A stretch of DNA of 64,000 nt from Rhodosorus marinus (Eukaryota; Rhodophyta; Stylonematophyceae; Stylonematales; Stylonemataceae): NCBI GenBank assembly GCA_029953675.1, contig JAMWBK010000007.1, positions 682,001-746,000 of the forward strand, written 5' to 3'. The translations under genes were made by a program, and so were the position numbers. Under the pieces are notes generated by a model, which worked only from the letters and a program-made list of their open reading frames with translations, searched no databases and was not told the DNA's origin. Numbering within the stretch: position 1 is the first letter of the stretch; every line of letters begins with the position of its first letter. This document shows positions 11,438 to 22,390 of the stretch, piece by piece.

Positions 11438-12137
11438 TTAGTAATACTCGCCAGTGGACTTGCCCTTGGCGTCCAAGAGCCCGAACCAATACTCTGATTC
11501 AAACCTCTCCCTCGTGTTCACGTCAATGAGCACCTCGTAGCTGCCGTTCTCGATGCGGCCTGGGTATGTCGGAATTCCAGACGGTTCTGGGAACAAGAAT
11601 CTCAGGATGTTGGACACGAGCGGCGGGGATGGGATCCACGGTCCAACTACGTTTCCGTCGAGAAGGGAGTACCTTGTTCCGTACTGGGGGCACTGAATGC
11701 ACGGAATCTCCCCAACCTCACCCTAAACCCAGAATTCCTATTTAGTCAACCCACATCCAGAAAATCGCGGTAGGTAATGGCAAACTTACCTCAACATTAA
11801 CCAGTTTGCCGCTATCGAGTGGGACACTTGTTGGGGTGCCTTTGTTACCTGTGCAGTACAGATCACCATCAGGGGTACATACAACGACCAAATCAAGCCC
11901 CTCAACGAGTCTTGGGTAGGTGTTATCTGGCTGAAACTCAGCAACTGCTCCCATGTTGACCCATGCAAACTCGCTCGCGATTTGAGGAGCCTCAGCTTTC
12001 ATCGATACGGTTGATACCGAAGCAGCATGGACAGCCTTCGGTACCCCGAAACTGCCCGATGTGAAGCTGGTTCGCTTCTGCACCGCCGCAGATGCGCTCG
12101 GTCTCAAGAGTACGCTTCCGCCCGCTATGAAAGCCAT
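11438..12137 (-). CDS. Plastid Rieske-fold protein without the histidine ligands
   Basis: Two exons, 12137-11790 and 11722-11438, joined in phase 0, give 210 residues. The protein starts MAFIAGGSVLL, a red-algal style plastid leader, followed by about 40 Ser/Ala/Val-rich residues. From about residue 50 the pattern follows a Rieske domain: first ligand box DLYCTGNKGTP, second box CIQCPQYGTRYSLLDGNVVG, then a C-terminal strand region ending in YWFGLLDAKGKSTGEYY. Canonical boxes are CxH and CxxH. Here the histidines are replaced by glycine and tyrosine, so a [2Fe-2S] cluster of Rieske type is unlikely. Small plastid proteins of this shape also occur, as I recall, in algae with red-derived plastids, but I know no function. 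A structural subunit or regulator of a thylakoid complex is possible but unproven. Exon ends match GT-AG consensus. Confidence 0.72.
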
Positions 12138-14293
12138 TGCGTCCACTGCCGAGTTCTGAACAGCTTGTTTACCTTCTGACAATATATTCCCTACCAATAC
12201 ACGCGCTCTCCACTCCGAAAACACCCGGTTATGATACACAACGTCCTCGTCGCGCCGGCAACCTTATGAAGAGAAATACTAGATATCTCAACACCAATGA
12301 ATGGCACCCAAACGCCCGTTCGGATGGATACCCACTTGCCCAGAGCCATGGAGCGGAGGATGCAGTGTTTCTGTTGAGATCAACTAAACTATGATCTACG
12401 TTCAAATAATGAACGAGATTTAAGAACAAGCGGAAGAAATCTCTGCTTCAACTCGAGGTGCCGATTGTACCGCATCTCGCGGTTTTTTAACTGGCCTCTG
12501 TTCTGAAGTCTCCAGGGGTTGAGCGAGCGGGAAAACAAAAATACCATGGAAAGGCTCATTGCTGCCATATGCTGCTTGGAAAACGGGTTTTAGCCGAAAG
12601 AAGAGGGGGAAGCTCTGGCTTCGACAATAGCGGACCCAGGAGAGCCCGATGGGAAGGGGAGCTTCGAGAAGACTAGGTTGAGATCTAGGATGTACACATA
12701 ACGATGTTCTGTCCATTGCTGGCTTTCTGAATGCTTCAGATGTGGAAGGTTGTAGGGAGAGTATTTGAGCAGATTGTGAACGCTCCCATTTCTAGCGATC
12801 TTGGGCAACGGCGACTCCAAGCATTGTTGTCAGCTTCCTCACGAAAATTCACACTGGAAGCAGGTCAATAGCCATCCGCGCGATGATGGTATCGAATAAG
12901 TCTGGCTTCCGCCGGAAAACACATCGATTCCTCTCCCAAAACAATTTCTGCAAACCCCTGAACCAATGAGAGAGAGGAGAATGAAAAGCTTCCCAAAGCC
13001 CGTTCCCAGGTCTAATAAAGACTAGTCTTAGTCTCGTCTATAATGGTCTAAAATAATTCGCCTCCTAACGATACTCAACAATTTCGAGTATTTTCAGAAC
13101 CGCTTGGATATTTTTTGCTTCACAATCCATTTTTTGTGACAGTGCTCTGCCGGACTCTTCCAAAACAATGCAAATTCATTGGAAACTCCACCGGATCTTG
13201 AAAGCAGACCAGGCGACAGGCATTTGACACTTCATGGATGCCGTCCATAAAATGATAAGTCAATATTAAACCATCTAGCCAATAAAAGTCATCAGCGGTC
13301 AACAATAATGACTGAACTGAACGTTCTTGCGGATGACCGTGGAAGATCCGCTGGACCCCTCTTTATTAAAAAAAAAGAGGCGAGGATCAATTCACCCCTG
13401 GCAAAAAAGGAGCTTATTTTTCGTTCACTTACTAACCAAAAGAAATAAAATATTCCGCAGAAGCGCAGATACGGAGAACTTCTCATCAATCATCAGAGGG
13501 GTAGTCCACTCTGTTTCAATCTACAAAACAATGTACGTGACGGACACAAATATTTCTTAAAAGAGCGGGTTGGAATGAAAAAGATTGAACTATCTAATTA
13601 TATCTACTTTCAATAGCCTAGTTTTAGTACCTGACTTTTGAGGTTTCCCGCAAGGTGGGAGATCGGATTGATAGAAGATAGTGGGCAGGTGCTACCTGTT
13701 GCATGCAAAACGGAGTGAAAATGGTTTCGAGGATACACAAAGCGAAAAGCTTGGGGAATAGGACTCTATACTATTTTTTCATATTTTTTGAACTAGGGTT
13801 TTTACTATTTTCATTTTTTGGGGGCGGGGCGGGGGGAGGGAAGAGGAGGCTATGGGAGGGGTTGGGAAGGTTCCGCACGAAAGGCGTTGGAGATTGATGA
13901 AGATGGGCGTGCCAGAGTTTGGAGAGATGGCGGAAACTGTTCTGGGGAGGTTCCGCAAAAGATGCGAATCCTAGAATAGCTAGGGTTGGGGCGCGGGAGT
14001 TGCCGTATCGCCCGGTGGGACAATTAGTCGTAAGTGTCAGAATCTATCAGATCCTGGAATGTGAAACTTTTTGCTCGCCGTTTTGGGTGTTGTCTACATG
14101 TTCACTTCGTTCGACTCCGAAGCTTGCCGATTTACTCAGGTGGTAATGGGAGAGGTTGAGGTACCAGTTCAAAAGGGTTTCAAGAAGTAGTATACATTGC
14201 CGGGCCGTTCGCAGTGGAGCAGTCTGGGACTTAAAGATCGGGGAATTCTGTGAGTGTAGCAATTGAGAAGCGCTTCAATTCGACGAACCAAAC
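12138..14293. other. Intergenic, with one G-rich tract
   Basis: No gene can be supported. Frames at 12420-12820 (-) and 13120-13560 start with non-ATG codons or lack family features. A dense run of G-tracts at about 13820-13840 could form a G-quadruplex on the + strand. Confidence 0.4.
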
Positions 14294-15151
14294 ATGGACG
14301 GGGCCTTTGTTATAAGCGGTCTTTTTGGTAGCTCAGTTGGTGGGACGTCCGTGGGAAGTTGGACGACATGTCCGGCAAGATCGCAGGTGAAGTCTGTGTC
14401 TCATCGTACGCGAGTACAAATCCATGCGTCCGGTGAGGATCTACCGCAGGAAAACACGGGCCTTGTCGGTCATGAGCTTCACGTTGAGCGTCTGCAGATG
14501 CTGATTATCAAGCGTATGAGTCAGGTTAGATGAGGGACAGGCATTCTGAAACACTTTCGTAACCATGAGGTGCTGACGAGCTAGCTTTCCTCTTGACGTC
14601 AATAGGCATACCAAGAAGTTGAGACGGCAAAAATGTCAGATACAGTCTACGGGTGTACGAGGGAGATCGTCTGTGCGATCATCGCTCTGTACAAGATGAA
14701 CATTGACCTACATGAGCTCCAGATGATGATGTTAAATGCTGAGAGAATGCAGCTTGGATGCATAGCCCCATTCGGTCGAATGCGGCTGATTCCTCAGCAG
14801 CTAAGGCTGGAAAGTCCCCTGACGTGGGTTGAGCGGAAGGCACTCCAACTATGGTGCAGAATTATATACTATGCTTTGGGTCATACCCACGACGCGAGCG
14901 GTGACGCTGAGCAAAAGACTCAGCGCAGCTGTCAAACTAGACTGCCGTATGAGATTCTCAAGGTTGTTGACTACTCGCTACTGTGCTACGGGACTAGACC
15001 TTCAATGCAAGTGCTGATGCTCAACCTCCAGCACCGCCAGTCCAACAGGTCGAAAATGAAGGGAGCAAGAGCTAATAGACTGTCCCTTGGAAGTCAATTC
15101 AAGATAGGCATTATCGCAGCTCTGACTATGTCAATAAGCAGGATTTCCTGA
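14294..15151 (+). CDS. Unrecognised protein with plastid-type leader
   Basis: Two exons are proposed, 14294-14524 and 14606-15151, joined in phase 0, giving 258 residues. The donor (GTTAGA) is weak; a better donor lies 11 bases upstream at 14514 and would need an acceptor near 14615. The N-terminus MDGAFVISGLFGSS resembles a plastid transit peptide with phenylalanine 5. The middle is alpha-helical and rich in Leu/Met (REIVCAIIALYKMNIDLHEL; LTWVERKALQLWCRIIYYAL) and vaguely resembles the cyanobacterial/plastid DUF3038 layout, a weak impression only. The C-terminal 50 residues are basic. I cannot assign a function. It is flanked by long gene-poor stretches. Confidence 0.55.
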
Positions 15152-16082
15152 GGGTCTTCTGAAAGGATAGCTGTTGAAGTTTATCGCGTTTGAGACCTCT
15201 ATAGAGGCCAAAGATTTCCAAATTGGAGCGATTCGCGGCTCCAGGTTGGGCTACTGTGCAAAGGAAACGGAAGAAGTAGTCCTTGGCGAACCACGGCGCT
15301 GGAGAATCTGAAATGACTTTGTAGGCCGATCGTCAACAAAGCTCTGCCGATAGTGATGGGTGGGCATAATGACGGTGAAGCGTGTGCACAAGCTTCCTGA
15401 ATACTATTATCTATGGGACCTGGGAGGGCATATGAGCAAGAAAACTGGGGTGGGTGTACTGACTGCTGATAAAGGATTTGTATAGTTGTATAAGAGTTTA
15501 AGAATTGTCCCACTATGAAGGCTTCCGCTCCGAGCCAGGGCTAAGAACTGCTCCTCACCCTGTATCCTGCCACCCGTTCAATGCGTTGAATATTTCTCTT
15601 TTGTTTAGTTGGAACCAAGGTTGTCACGGACTCTCACCATGAAAGCTGTCCCCTCAGATATCAATCTGTCCGACAATTGTTCGTCATCCCCGTGCGACGT
15701 GCGAAAGCAGATTTCCTCCTCTTCTGCGTTGCGGACCCAAACGTCCTCGGTGAGGTAGCTTCTACCCCACCAAGTCCCCCGCAGCATATCCGAATTCCCA
15801 GTCTTCACTTAACTCCACCCCATATCATTCAGATTTCCAGAGTGAACGCACGTAGTATCAGAGTAGTAACTACTAGCACAAGCAAGACTCAGTACTAAGC
15901 ACTAAAACACTGGAAGTGGAAGACTTAAGGGGTGTATGAAACTCACGCGATTGGCTAACCATTGGCAAGATATTTTGCATAATTGAATATTGTAGTTTTA
16001 CTGATTCGAGAGCAACTTGAACCAGAATCTGGCACAAAACAGAGATCAGTCATTTTCGTAATAAAGACTGAACCTAGCGTTT
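15152..16082. other. Intergenic, weak minus-strand open frame
   Basis: A minus-strand frame from ATG at 15787 to 15605 has coding-like acidic composition (AEEEEICFRTSHGDDEQLSD) and a possible donor after TTCATG. No partner exon or family was recognised, so it is not called as a gene. The rest holds nothing I can identify. Confidence 0.3.
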
Positions 16083-16290
16083 GTGTTTGCATGTTTTATT
16101 CGGAGACTCAGAAAAACGACCACTGAAGCGGTAGAATCACAAGAATCCAACCTCAAAACAGGAGCCATGCGCCACAACACGAAACTCAAACGGATAAACG
16201 GCGAGGAAAGCCGTTCTGAGTGCTCACAGAACACTTGGTGGAGCAAACGGGAACCAATTGAGTTCAGCCTTTCGTTGTGGCGGTGGTTTA
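16083..16290 (-). repeat. Dispersed repeat family copy, short type
   Basis: Read on the minus strand this copy gives the broken peptide HQVFCEHSERLSSPF then IRLSFVLWRM. It is closely related to WLRELFRERPDRLSSLF then TRLSFLLWR at 62.8 kb, and ends with the shared 3-prime module GAGTCTCCGAATAAAAC (16108-16092). Other copies are at 59.9, 60.8-61.0 and 62.8-63.0 kb. All are short and lack a start region, so they are remnants. Confidence 0.7.
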
Positions 16291-16295
16291 CAACA

Positions 16296-16888
16296 TACCC
16301 TCAAGCGCTACGCAGGAGGAAAGTGAATTAGGTACTAGGGCCAAAAGCGTGCAAGCCCATGTGGCGGTGGTGCGTCTCAACGAGCATGCTGCTAGAATAT
16401 CGCCAAAGAGCGACCCTTAATCGGCGTGTGAATACAAGAAACTCACGGGGATGGTCAGTAAAACATTTCTTTAGCCACTCCAAGCTAGCACTTTTCAAGA
16501 TGACCAAAGTTTTCCACAACGAAAGGCTGGAAACACTGAGAAAGGCCCTCTGAACGGGGGAGACTGGCCATGCTCTCGGTATATCATCGTTCTTTCAGAG
16601 GGTGAACCGCAGAAGCCGCTTCACCATGGCGTCGGGCAATAGAGTGGAGATATCTTCTTGACAAACAAGGGCAAATTTCCGCGAGGCCCGACCGTCTGGC
16701 GGCTGCGTTCGATACCCGGAGATGTAACGACGGGGCGTCGTGGCATAGGCTGATCGGGGCAGTTCCTGTGTGTGGGGCCAACCATAGTCAAAGCGTTCGC
16801 TCAGGATGTAATTCCGCCGCGTGTGACGTTTCGTTCGCTGTGGAAAGCTTTTTTCACCTGGAATATTCAAGCTTAAGAGTGGCTTCAC
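16296..16888 (-). repeat. Dispersed repeat family copy, long type
   Basis: On the minus strand this matches 21.4-22.0 kb over about 550 bases at the peptide and DNA level. Shared parts are RRxxxxxYILSERxxxxxxH near the 5-prime side, then LEWLKKCFTDHP, then GDIRxA-like and GLHAFGP sequence, and finally a GCGTAGCGC box followed by a CTATGCTA-like box. Frames are broken, so it is a decayed copy of something that once encoded protein. The recurring TGGTTG/WL-R-CF-EHP block also links it to the short-type copies. No transposase, reverse transcriptase or terminal repeats can be seen. Confidence 0.7.
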
Positions 16889-16940
16889 AAATGTTTCACT
16901 TAACTATCTGGGCAGTATCTTGTCCTCCTACGCCAGTTCA
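16868..16940 (+). repeat. Partial dispersed repeat copy
   Basis: A short + strand piece (AGAGTGGCTTCACAAATG to GCCAGTTCAGTG) resembles 62.40-62.47 kb, where GGAGTGGCTTCGCAAAATG to ACCGGTTCAGTAG occurs with the same spacing. It overlaps the 5-prime edge of the long-type copy in opposite orientation, suggesting nested or inverted insertions. Confidence 0.5.
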
Positions 16941-16962
16941 GTGCAACCCTCCCCCGCGTGCT

Positions 16963-19115
16963 TAGTAAAGCAGGTACTTCTTTCTTGACGTTTCATAGTG
17001 GCAGCGGCAGCTCCACGCGCCCCGGCCCCAAAGTGATGGTTTTAGTAGCATAGCCTGATGCGCTACGCAAGACGTAAAGGAAACTAGGGACTAGGGAGAA
17101 GAGCATAGAGTTGATTGTAATAGAAAGGAGATAGACTATACGGAGGTACCTCATGCCCTTGAGGAGATTGTTCAGGAGCTTTTGGAATTGAAGAGGAGGT
17201 AAAAAATGTGGTGAGGCGAGGGTAAATGTGGTGAGGCGAGAGTTATGCTGAAAAGGGAGGAGCAAGCTCCCTTTGTTTCTCCCTCAGTTTCCTTTGGGCG
17301 TCGAGAAGATCCTGGACCTACGTCCGCGTTTTTAACGTAAAACTTCGTTCGGGATCGCGTGTTCGTTCATCAACAGTAAAGTGCTCGTACTTAATATTGG
17401 ATGGCAACGTTCTTGCTGACGGTGATAGCTGGAAACTTAAGAATAGAGTTCATGGGAGCATAGAGTAGGAAGCACCTTTGAATCCCTCATCCACCTCCAT
17501 AGAGCATATTCCTTTTGCAAGTTAGGTGTCTATTTGTTCAGCATGTCTATCTAAAGCTATGATTTTGTGCCTCCGTGAATTTATTTGAGGCACGCAATGA
17601 TTGTTCCGATTAAGGAGGTTGTCGGTTCCCGGGAATTCAACTCGGGCTGAGCGTTGAATGGTTCCACAGTATCCTTTGCAACCAAATCGATAACGATGTC
17701 TCAATCGGTCGTGGCAAAACTGAGCTTCGACCACTTGCTTCAATAATCTATCTCACCAGCTGTATCGGAGAGACTTGAGTATTCCCCAGACTCCAAAGGT
17801 TCGACAACTTCCAGTATTTCACCCCCAAATAGCTACGTAATGCAGTGCTGCCAAGGATAGAGCGACTGAAGCTGGAACAGAGAAGGCTAGAGCGAAGTGG
17901 AAAGGGGGAGCGCTGCCCTGCAGAGTGAAAATGAAAAGACATATTAGATTTAAATTCCGAGCGACCTAGGCCAGGGTATCTAAGAGCCGGCCTCAGCAAA
18001 CACATCCCCAAAGTTGCCAGCCGAAGGCGGAGCGGGAAGCGGTTCCGACGCAGCCTTATTTGCTGCTTAGATTTCTAAAAACCAGATTAGGCGGTCTTTC
18101 GGATGTGACAAATTTCTAACCAGATAGTTGAGCCCGCTTACTCATCGGGGGACCGGGAGGGGGCTGCGGAGGGCGGAGGCCGGAAGCGAGAAGGGTAGCA
18201 CCTATATTCGTATTCGCTCACCACGTTTTACAGTGTCCACCCAAGAAAACTGAATACCACTGAACATTGGAACTGATAAGCTAAATCTTTAGTTCTTACC
18301 ACTATTTTCGAGAAGTCATGCGGGCTGCGACAATCCAAATTAATTTCATGTTTTCCAAAGCTTTTCAAGAGACGCTGGATTAGGAACCTAAAAATAGAAA
18401 CAAACGCCAACCCGCGTTTAGCCGATAGGGTTCTTCTTATGCTGACGATCCTCAGTTGCGATTTCAAAATGTATAGATTTTAAAATCGCTTTGAAGGGTA
18501 GCAAGTCATTGACGAGTCGTTGACTTCCGCGGACGCTACAACTTAGGCAATCGTGGTAAAACCTAAATATATCATCCATCAATGGTAAACCCGGGGTTAT
18601 GTTGGACATGCTCTGGTTTGTGTTTCAGAGGTTTTACGAGGTCGTTTCTCGATGTTCTCCGGCAATATCTACGTACCTTGTGTGTTTCCAATACAAGAGG
18701 AGGATGGTCGCCGGACAGACTGAGTTTAGGCAGATCTTTCCTTGATTCGGCGCCAGCGATCAACGCTCTACAGGTTTCTAGATCTCTTCGGGGCGTTCTT
18801 AACTTTCACACGCGGGTTCTATTTATGAAGTAGTGGCTCTTGCACTTGCCACCAAGAGGACGAAGTTGGTGCTTGTTGTCGACTATTCTTGGAAGCATCA
18901 ACAGCATCAACAGCATCAGCGGGTGAGAGCGGTGTTGGCTACTTAAGGGCGGTGTGCACACGGGAAAAGTTTGAGCCGAGAAAGAAGCCTACCAAGCAAA
19001 GTGAAGAGAAGACAAACAGATATCTTGATATACCAGACATCTAGGAACCGTTTGATATAATTTTTTTGTTTCGCAGTGAGAAGAAAGCAAAAGGAGAGTT
19101 TGGATTTCAGTGAAG
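16963..19115. other. Gene-poor stretch with a repeat fragment
   Basis: A fragment of the dispersed family at 17030-17105 (minus strand) carries the TTGCGTAGCGCATCAGGCTA box seen at 16.3, 21.4 and 62.6 kb. The remainder has only short frames without ATG starts or family features. A small CAT/CAG-type trinucleotide stretch occurs near 18895-18920. Confidence 0.45.
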
Positions 19116-19629
19116 ATGAATACCCAGAGGATCCTTTTCGTTGTGATGGTTGTGCTGGTGTTTTTACAGTTCGCTACCTGTGCTCCCGTGTTGAGGGAGA
19201 CGACGAACGCGAACGATGGGTCGGGGACGCAAACCTCTGGGGCAAACGCTTCCTCGGTAAGACCAATCGATTAGACGACAGGAACTGCAGTTCTTTGGAA
19301 GTTTCTCTTCCCCTTGTGCTAATGCAAATTCTCGTGGTCATGTCTACATAATACAGGGAGTTTGCCCAGAGGTCTACGGCGAATGCAAGTCTGTAAACCA
19401 GTGCGCTGTGTACAAAACGAATTCAAGAGAGTTGACTTGCTACGCGACCGGGGTCAAATGTGAAACTAGCTACCCACCCCACAAAGGCGTAAGTTCGTCT
19501 ACGTGTGCCTTATCAATTCGTAAAACAACAGTTGTACACCTCTGTTCCTAACTTAGTACTTTCATCCACAACCAGTATCTTCAGAAGGATGGATGCAACA
19601 TGTGTGTCTGTGGACCCAGTTCGAAGTGA
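19116..19629 (+). CDS. Small secreted cysteine-rich protein
   Basis: Three exons, 19116-19256, 19357-19488 and 19585-19629, all joined in phase 0, give 105 residues. The first 26 residues form a clear signal peptide (MNTQRILFVVMVVLVFLQFA then TCA). A Ser/Thr/Asn-rich linker follows. Exon 2 has five cysteines (GVCPEVYGECKSVNQC, LTCYATGVKC) and exon 3 three more (DGCNMCVCGPSSK). The DxCNxCxC ending recalls small protease-inhibitor type modules such as pacifastin and antistasin, but the whole does not fit one family. It is likely exported to the cell surface or vacuole. All three exon joins keep the frame and use GT-AG ends, which supports a live gene. A stem-loop follows 70 bases after the stop. 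Confidence 0.68.
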
Positions 19630-19697
19630 TGGAGCCTACTTCGGCGCACGCCAGAACAGTCTAGAATCTCAGCTAATCGCTAATGCTTCACTACTGT

Positions 19698-19785
19698 AGT
19701 TACTACTGACTGCTGTCAGTAGTAACTTTTTCCCCTCCGGGCGTTTGTTCAGTCTCCGAATAAACACACATTCCTTCAACACTTT
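19698..19785 (+). repeat. Stem-loop plus conserved 3-prime module
   Basis: A perfect inverted repeat with 13-base arms and loop TGCT (19698-19710 with 19715-19727) is followed by a T-run and CCCCTCCGGG. Then comes AGTCTCCGAATAAACAC at 19751, matching the module that ends dispersed-repeat copies at 16.1, 60.8 and 63.0 kb. It sits 70 bases after the stop of the cysteine-rich gene and may be its 3-prime end signal or a repeat remnant. Confidence 0.6.
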
Positions 19786-21405
19786 GCTCGGTCAGTTGCG
19801 CATCAAACCAAGCTTTTAATTGTAAAACGGATTTCAAAGGAATAAGTGTCTCACTGGGAAAACTTTTGAAAATACAAGAAGCATCGAAAACATCCCCCAG
19901 TCACCTAGAGTCTACAGCATTACGGGTACTTTCACAGAGAAACGACAAACTCAATGCATATGATGGGTTAGGCGCTTGGGGAAGCACTCAGTATTCCTTT
20001 ATACTGATGGCACAAGCTTGCAGTGATTTGTCTTGAACTATTCTATGGACTCTTTGAAGTGGTTTAGAGGGTTCTTAGCAACATTAGTGGACTCAGGTTT
20101 ACGTCGGGCAGAGCCATTGCGGTGCGCACCAGTCCTTGCTCAACGTGTACGGAGAATTGTCCTCTTCAAGAGCAAGCTAGAGCGCGTATGATCAGCTGCG
20201 TTCAAGTAGTGCTTTTATTTCTGCTCACAATCGTGGTTAATCACACAATCGAACGACGAAGTTGGCTTCCACCATGAACTGAAGTTTGTTGAACCCAAAC
20301 GGATCAGTTGCTGACCCCAGATACGTGTTCAGGAAAAGCCAAAACTAGACATTCGACCGTTATCCAGTCACCCCTATCATTATCGAACAGAAAATCCTGT
20401 CCTGATCCATCAGTCAGGGCAAAGCTGGTCCCACTTGACTCCAATTATCGTGATCAATAGCAGGACCGCTTTAAAAGCCGGTCTCATGTTGAAATTCTGA
20501 ACTGAGGACCCATCGCTCCTTGCACAGACTCCGAATATGTGACGAGTCCAGTATATAGACCCTGCTTCAATGCCGCGCCACGACGAGTTCGACATGCGAA
20601 AGCAAAACCAGCACAGAAGCAAACTATTGCTCTTGGCTCACCAGGATAGTAGTGAAATCCACGAACAATCATGCTAAAAGGATTTCGACTGCTAGACAAA
20701 CCCTTTCATTCTCTCTTTGTCTTAGAAATAGTTAGCGCCACAGTTTGTGGTTGCCACTAGAGTGACAACACCCTCCCCTCCCCCGTAACCCTATCGACGC
20801 CAAACCTTCAACGACCACTGCTCAACTTACTCGACGATCATCTCCCTGTCAGCATTTTTGGCTTTGTTACACACCTCTACATAATGGAAAAACACCAAAA
20901 TGTAGAATATTGTATCATATTATAGGCACTATCAATTTTCGGAAACTCTGTAATTCTCTTGAATTCCTTTGTAGAGCTAAAATATTCCTTTGATTTAGAA
21001 AATAAGTAGAATATTAAACTATATGAAGATACTTGTCATTGATTATGGTATCATTGTTGATTAATACAGCATCGGCTTGAGGGCACCTTGAGGGCAACTA
21101 GCTTGGATCAGGCACCTAGAGGTCTTGTGGGGCGTGGTTGGCAGCAAGTCAGGAAACGTCTTCTTCATCTCGCCGGAGGTTAAATGCCTCTGTATTGTTT
21201 AAGCATCTGGCAAGAAGCCCTGTACTGTCTTGCGGGTGGTTCTGAAGAACATGAACCCAGTTTCGGGCTAATCGGAAAGCGATTTCATGAGGTTGCTGAC
21301 TTGGCTGTGAGTTCCCATCGATAGCAATGGATGTGGTAAACCCCGAGTGTATGGACCTATGAATCTTCAAAACATTGCTACGCTAAATGAGCAGTTTTTG
21401 AACTG
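19786..21405. other. Intergenic, no gene seen
   Basis: Only short overlapping frames without family features are found (for example 20410-20699 and 21149-21370 on the minus strand). An AT-rich stretch lies at about 20880-21065. Confidence 0.45.
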
Positions 21406-22135
21406 GCTTTATTAGCATAGCCTGAAGCGCTACGCACGGCGTGAAAAGGAATTAAGAATTAGGTAGGGAAGCGTGCAAACCCAGGCGCCTATGGGGCGCC
21501 TCGGCAAGCATGCTACTCGAATATCGCCACATAGAGACACTTAAACGCCGCAAAAGTTCCAAGTATTCACAGGATGCTCAGTAAAACATTTCCGCAACCA
21601 CTCCAAACCCGGCTTCTCCACGTGACCAAAGAGCTCAGCATACCGTCGTTCCTTCACTGGGCGAAGGGCCGAAGCCGCTGCTCCCCGGCGGCGGGAGGCA
21701 GCCGTGAGATGGGCGCTTGCCACAGGGCGATACAGCGGGGCGGTGCCCTATCCGAGACCGATCTGGGTAGTTCCGATTCCACCTCAACCGTATGCCCTAC
21801 CCGAGTCAAACGTTCGCTGAGAATATACTTGAAGCGAGTGTGACGCCTCGTACGAAGACCTCTCAACAGTGCGCATGAACCTAAGAAGTGGTAACCACAA
21901 GCTTCGCTCCGACTCTCACATCCCTGACGGAAAGACGGCCGATTAGAGTGCCACGGAGCTTGTGGCAAACCCGGATAGAACCCGGATAGATCCGTGCAGC
22001 AGAGCGGAACTGAAAGGCATCGAGACGGTGACCCAGTGACGAAGGCAGCGTGGTTAACCCGAAGTGCGACAGGTTGCCTCCCATGCCGCGGAGGCGAGCG
22101 GCGGTGGTAGGCGCTGTGAGGGGAGAGTTGAGCAA
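21406..22135 (-). repeat. Dispersed repeat family copy, long type, most extended
   Basis: This minus-strand copy matches 16.3-16.9 kb and extends further 5-prime. There an 84-residue frame (22135-21881; FGLTTLPSSLGHRLDAFQF, then VCHKLRGTLIGRLSVRDVRV) is still open. It then breaks into other frames (RTRRHTRFKYILSERLTRV; LEWLRKCFTEHP) and ends with the GCGTAGCGCTTCAGGCTATG box. The frameshifts show decay. The first frame may preserve the N-terminal side of the ancestral protein. No known transposon domain is recognised. Confidence 0.65.
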
Positions 22136-22390
22136 GATTGCGTAACTAGCATCAAGGAAACCCTCAGCTGTCCATGGCTCGGTTCTTGTGCAGTCTTCTC
22201 TACGCTTTCATGAGATAAGTATGGGCACGTCTGGCTCGTGCGAGTCCCCTAGACTCTTGAAATGTTGCTTGATGTGTTAGATGCTCTGTTTTATTCCAGT
22301 GCGTGAATCCTGTTCCAAGAACATGGATTGAAAGATGCCTTTGAATAAATTAGACGCTCGAACCATGTCTAGGGAGCGATCATGACAAAT

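Noticed and set aside
16083-22135. Retrotransposon with reverse transcriptase
   Set aside because: I looked for YxDD, integrase DDE and RNase H motifs in the repeat copies on both strands and saw none.
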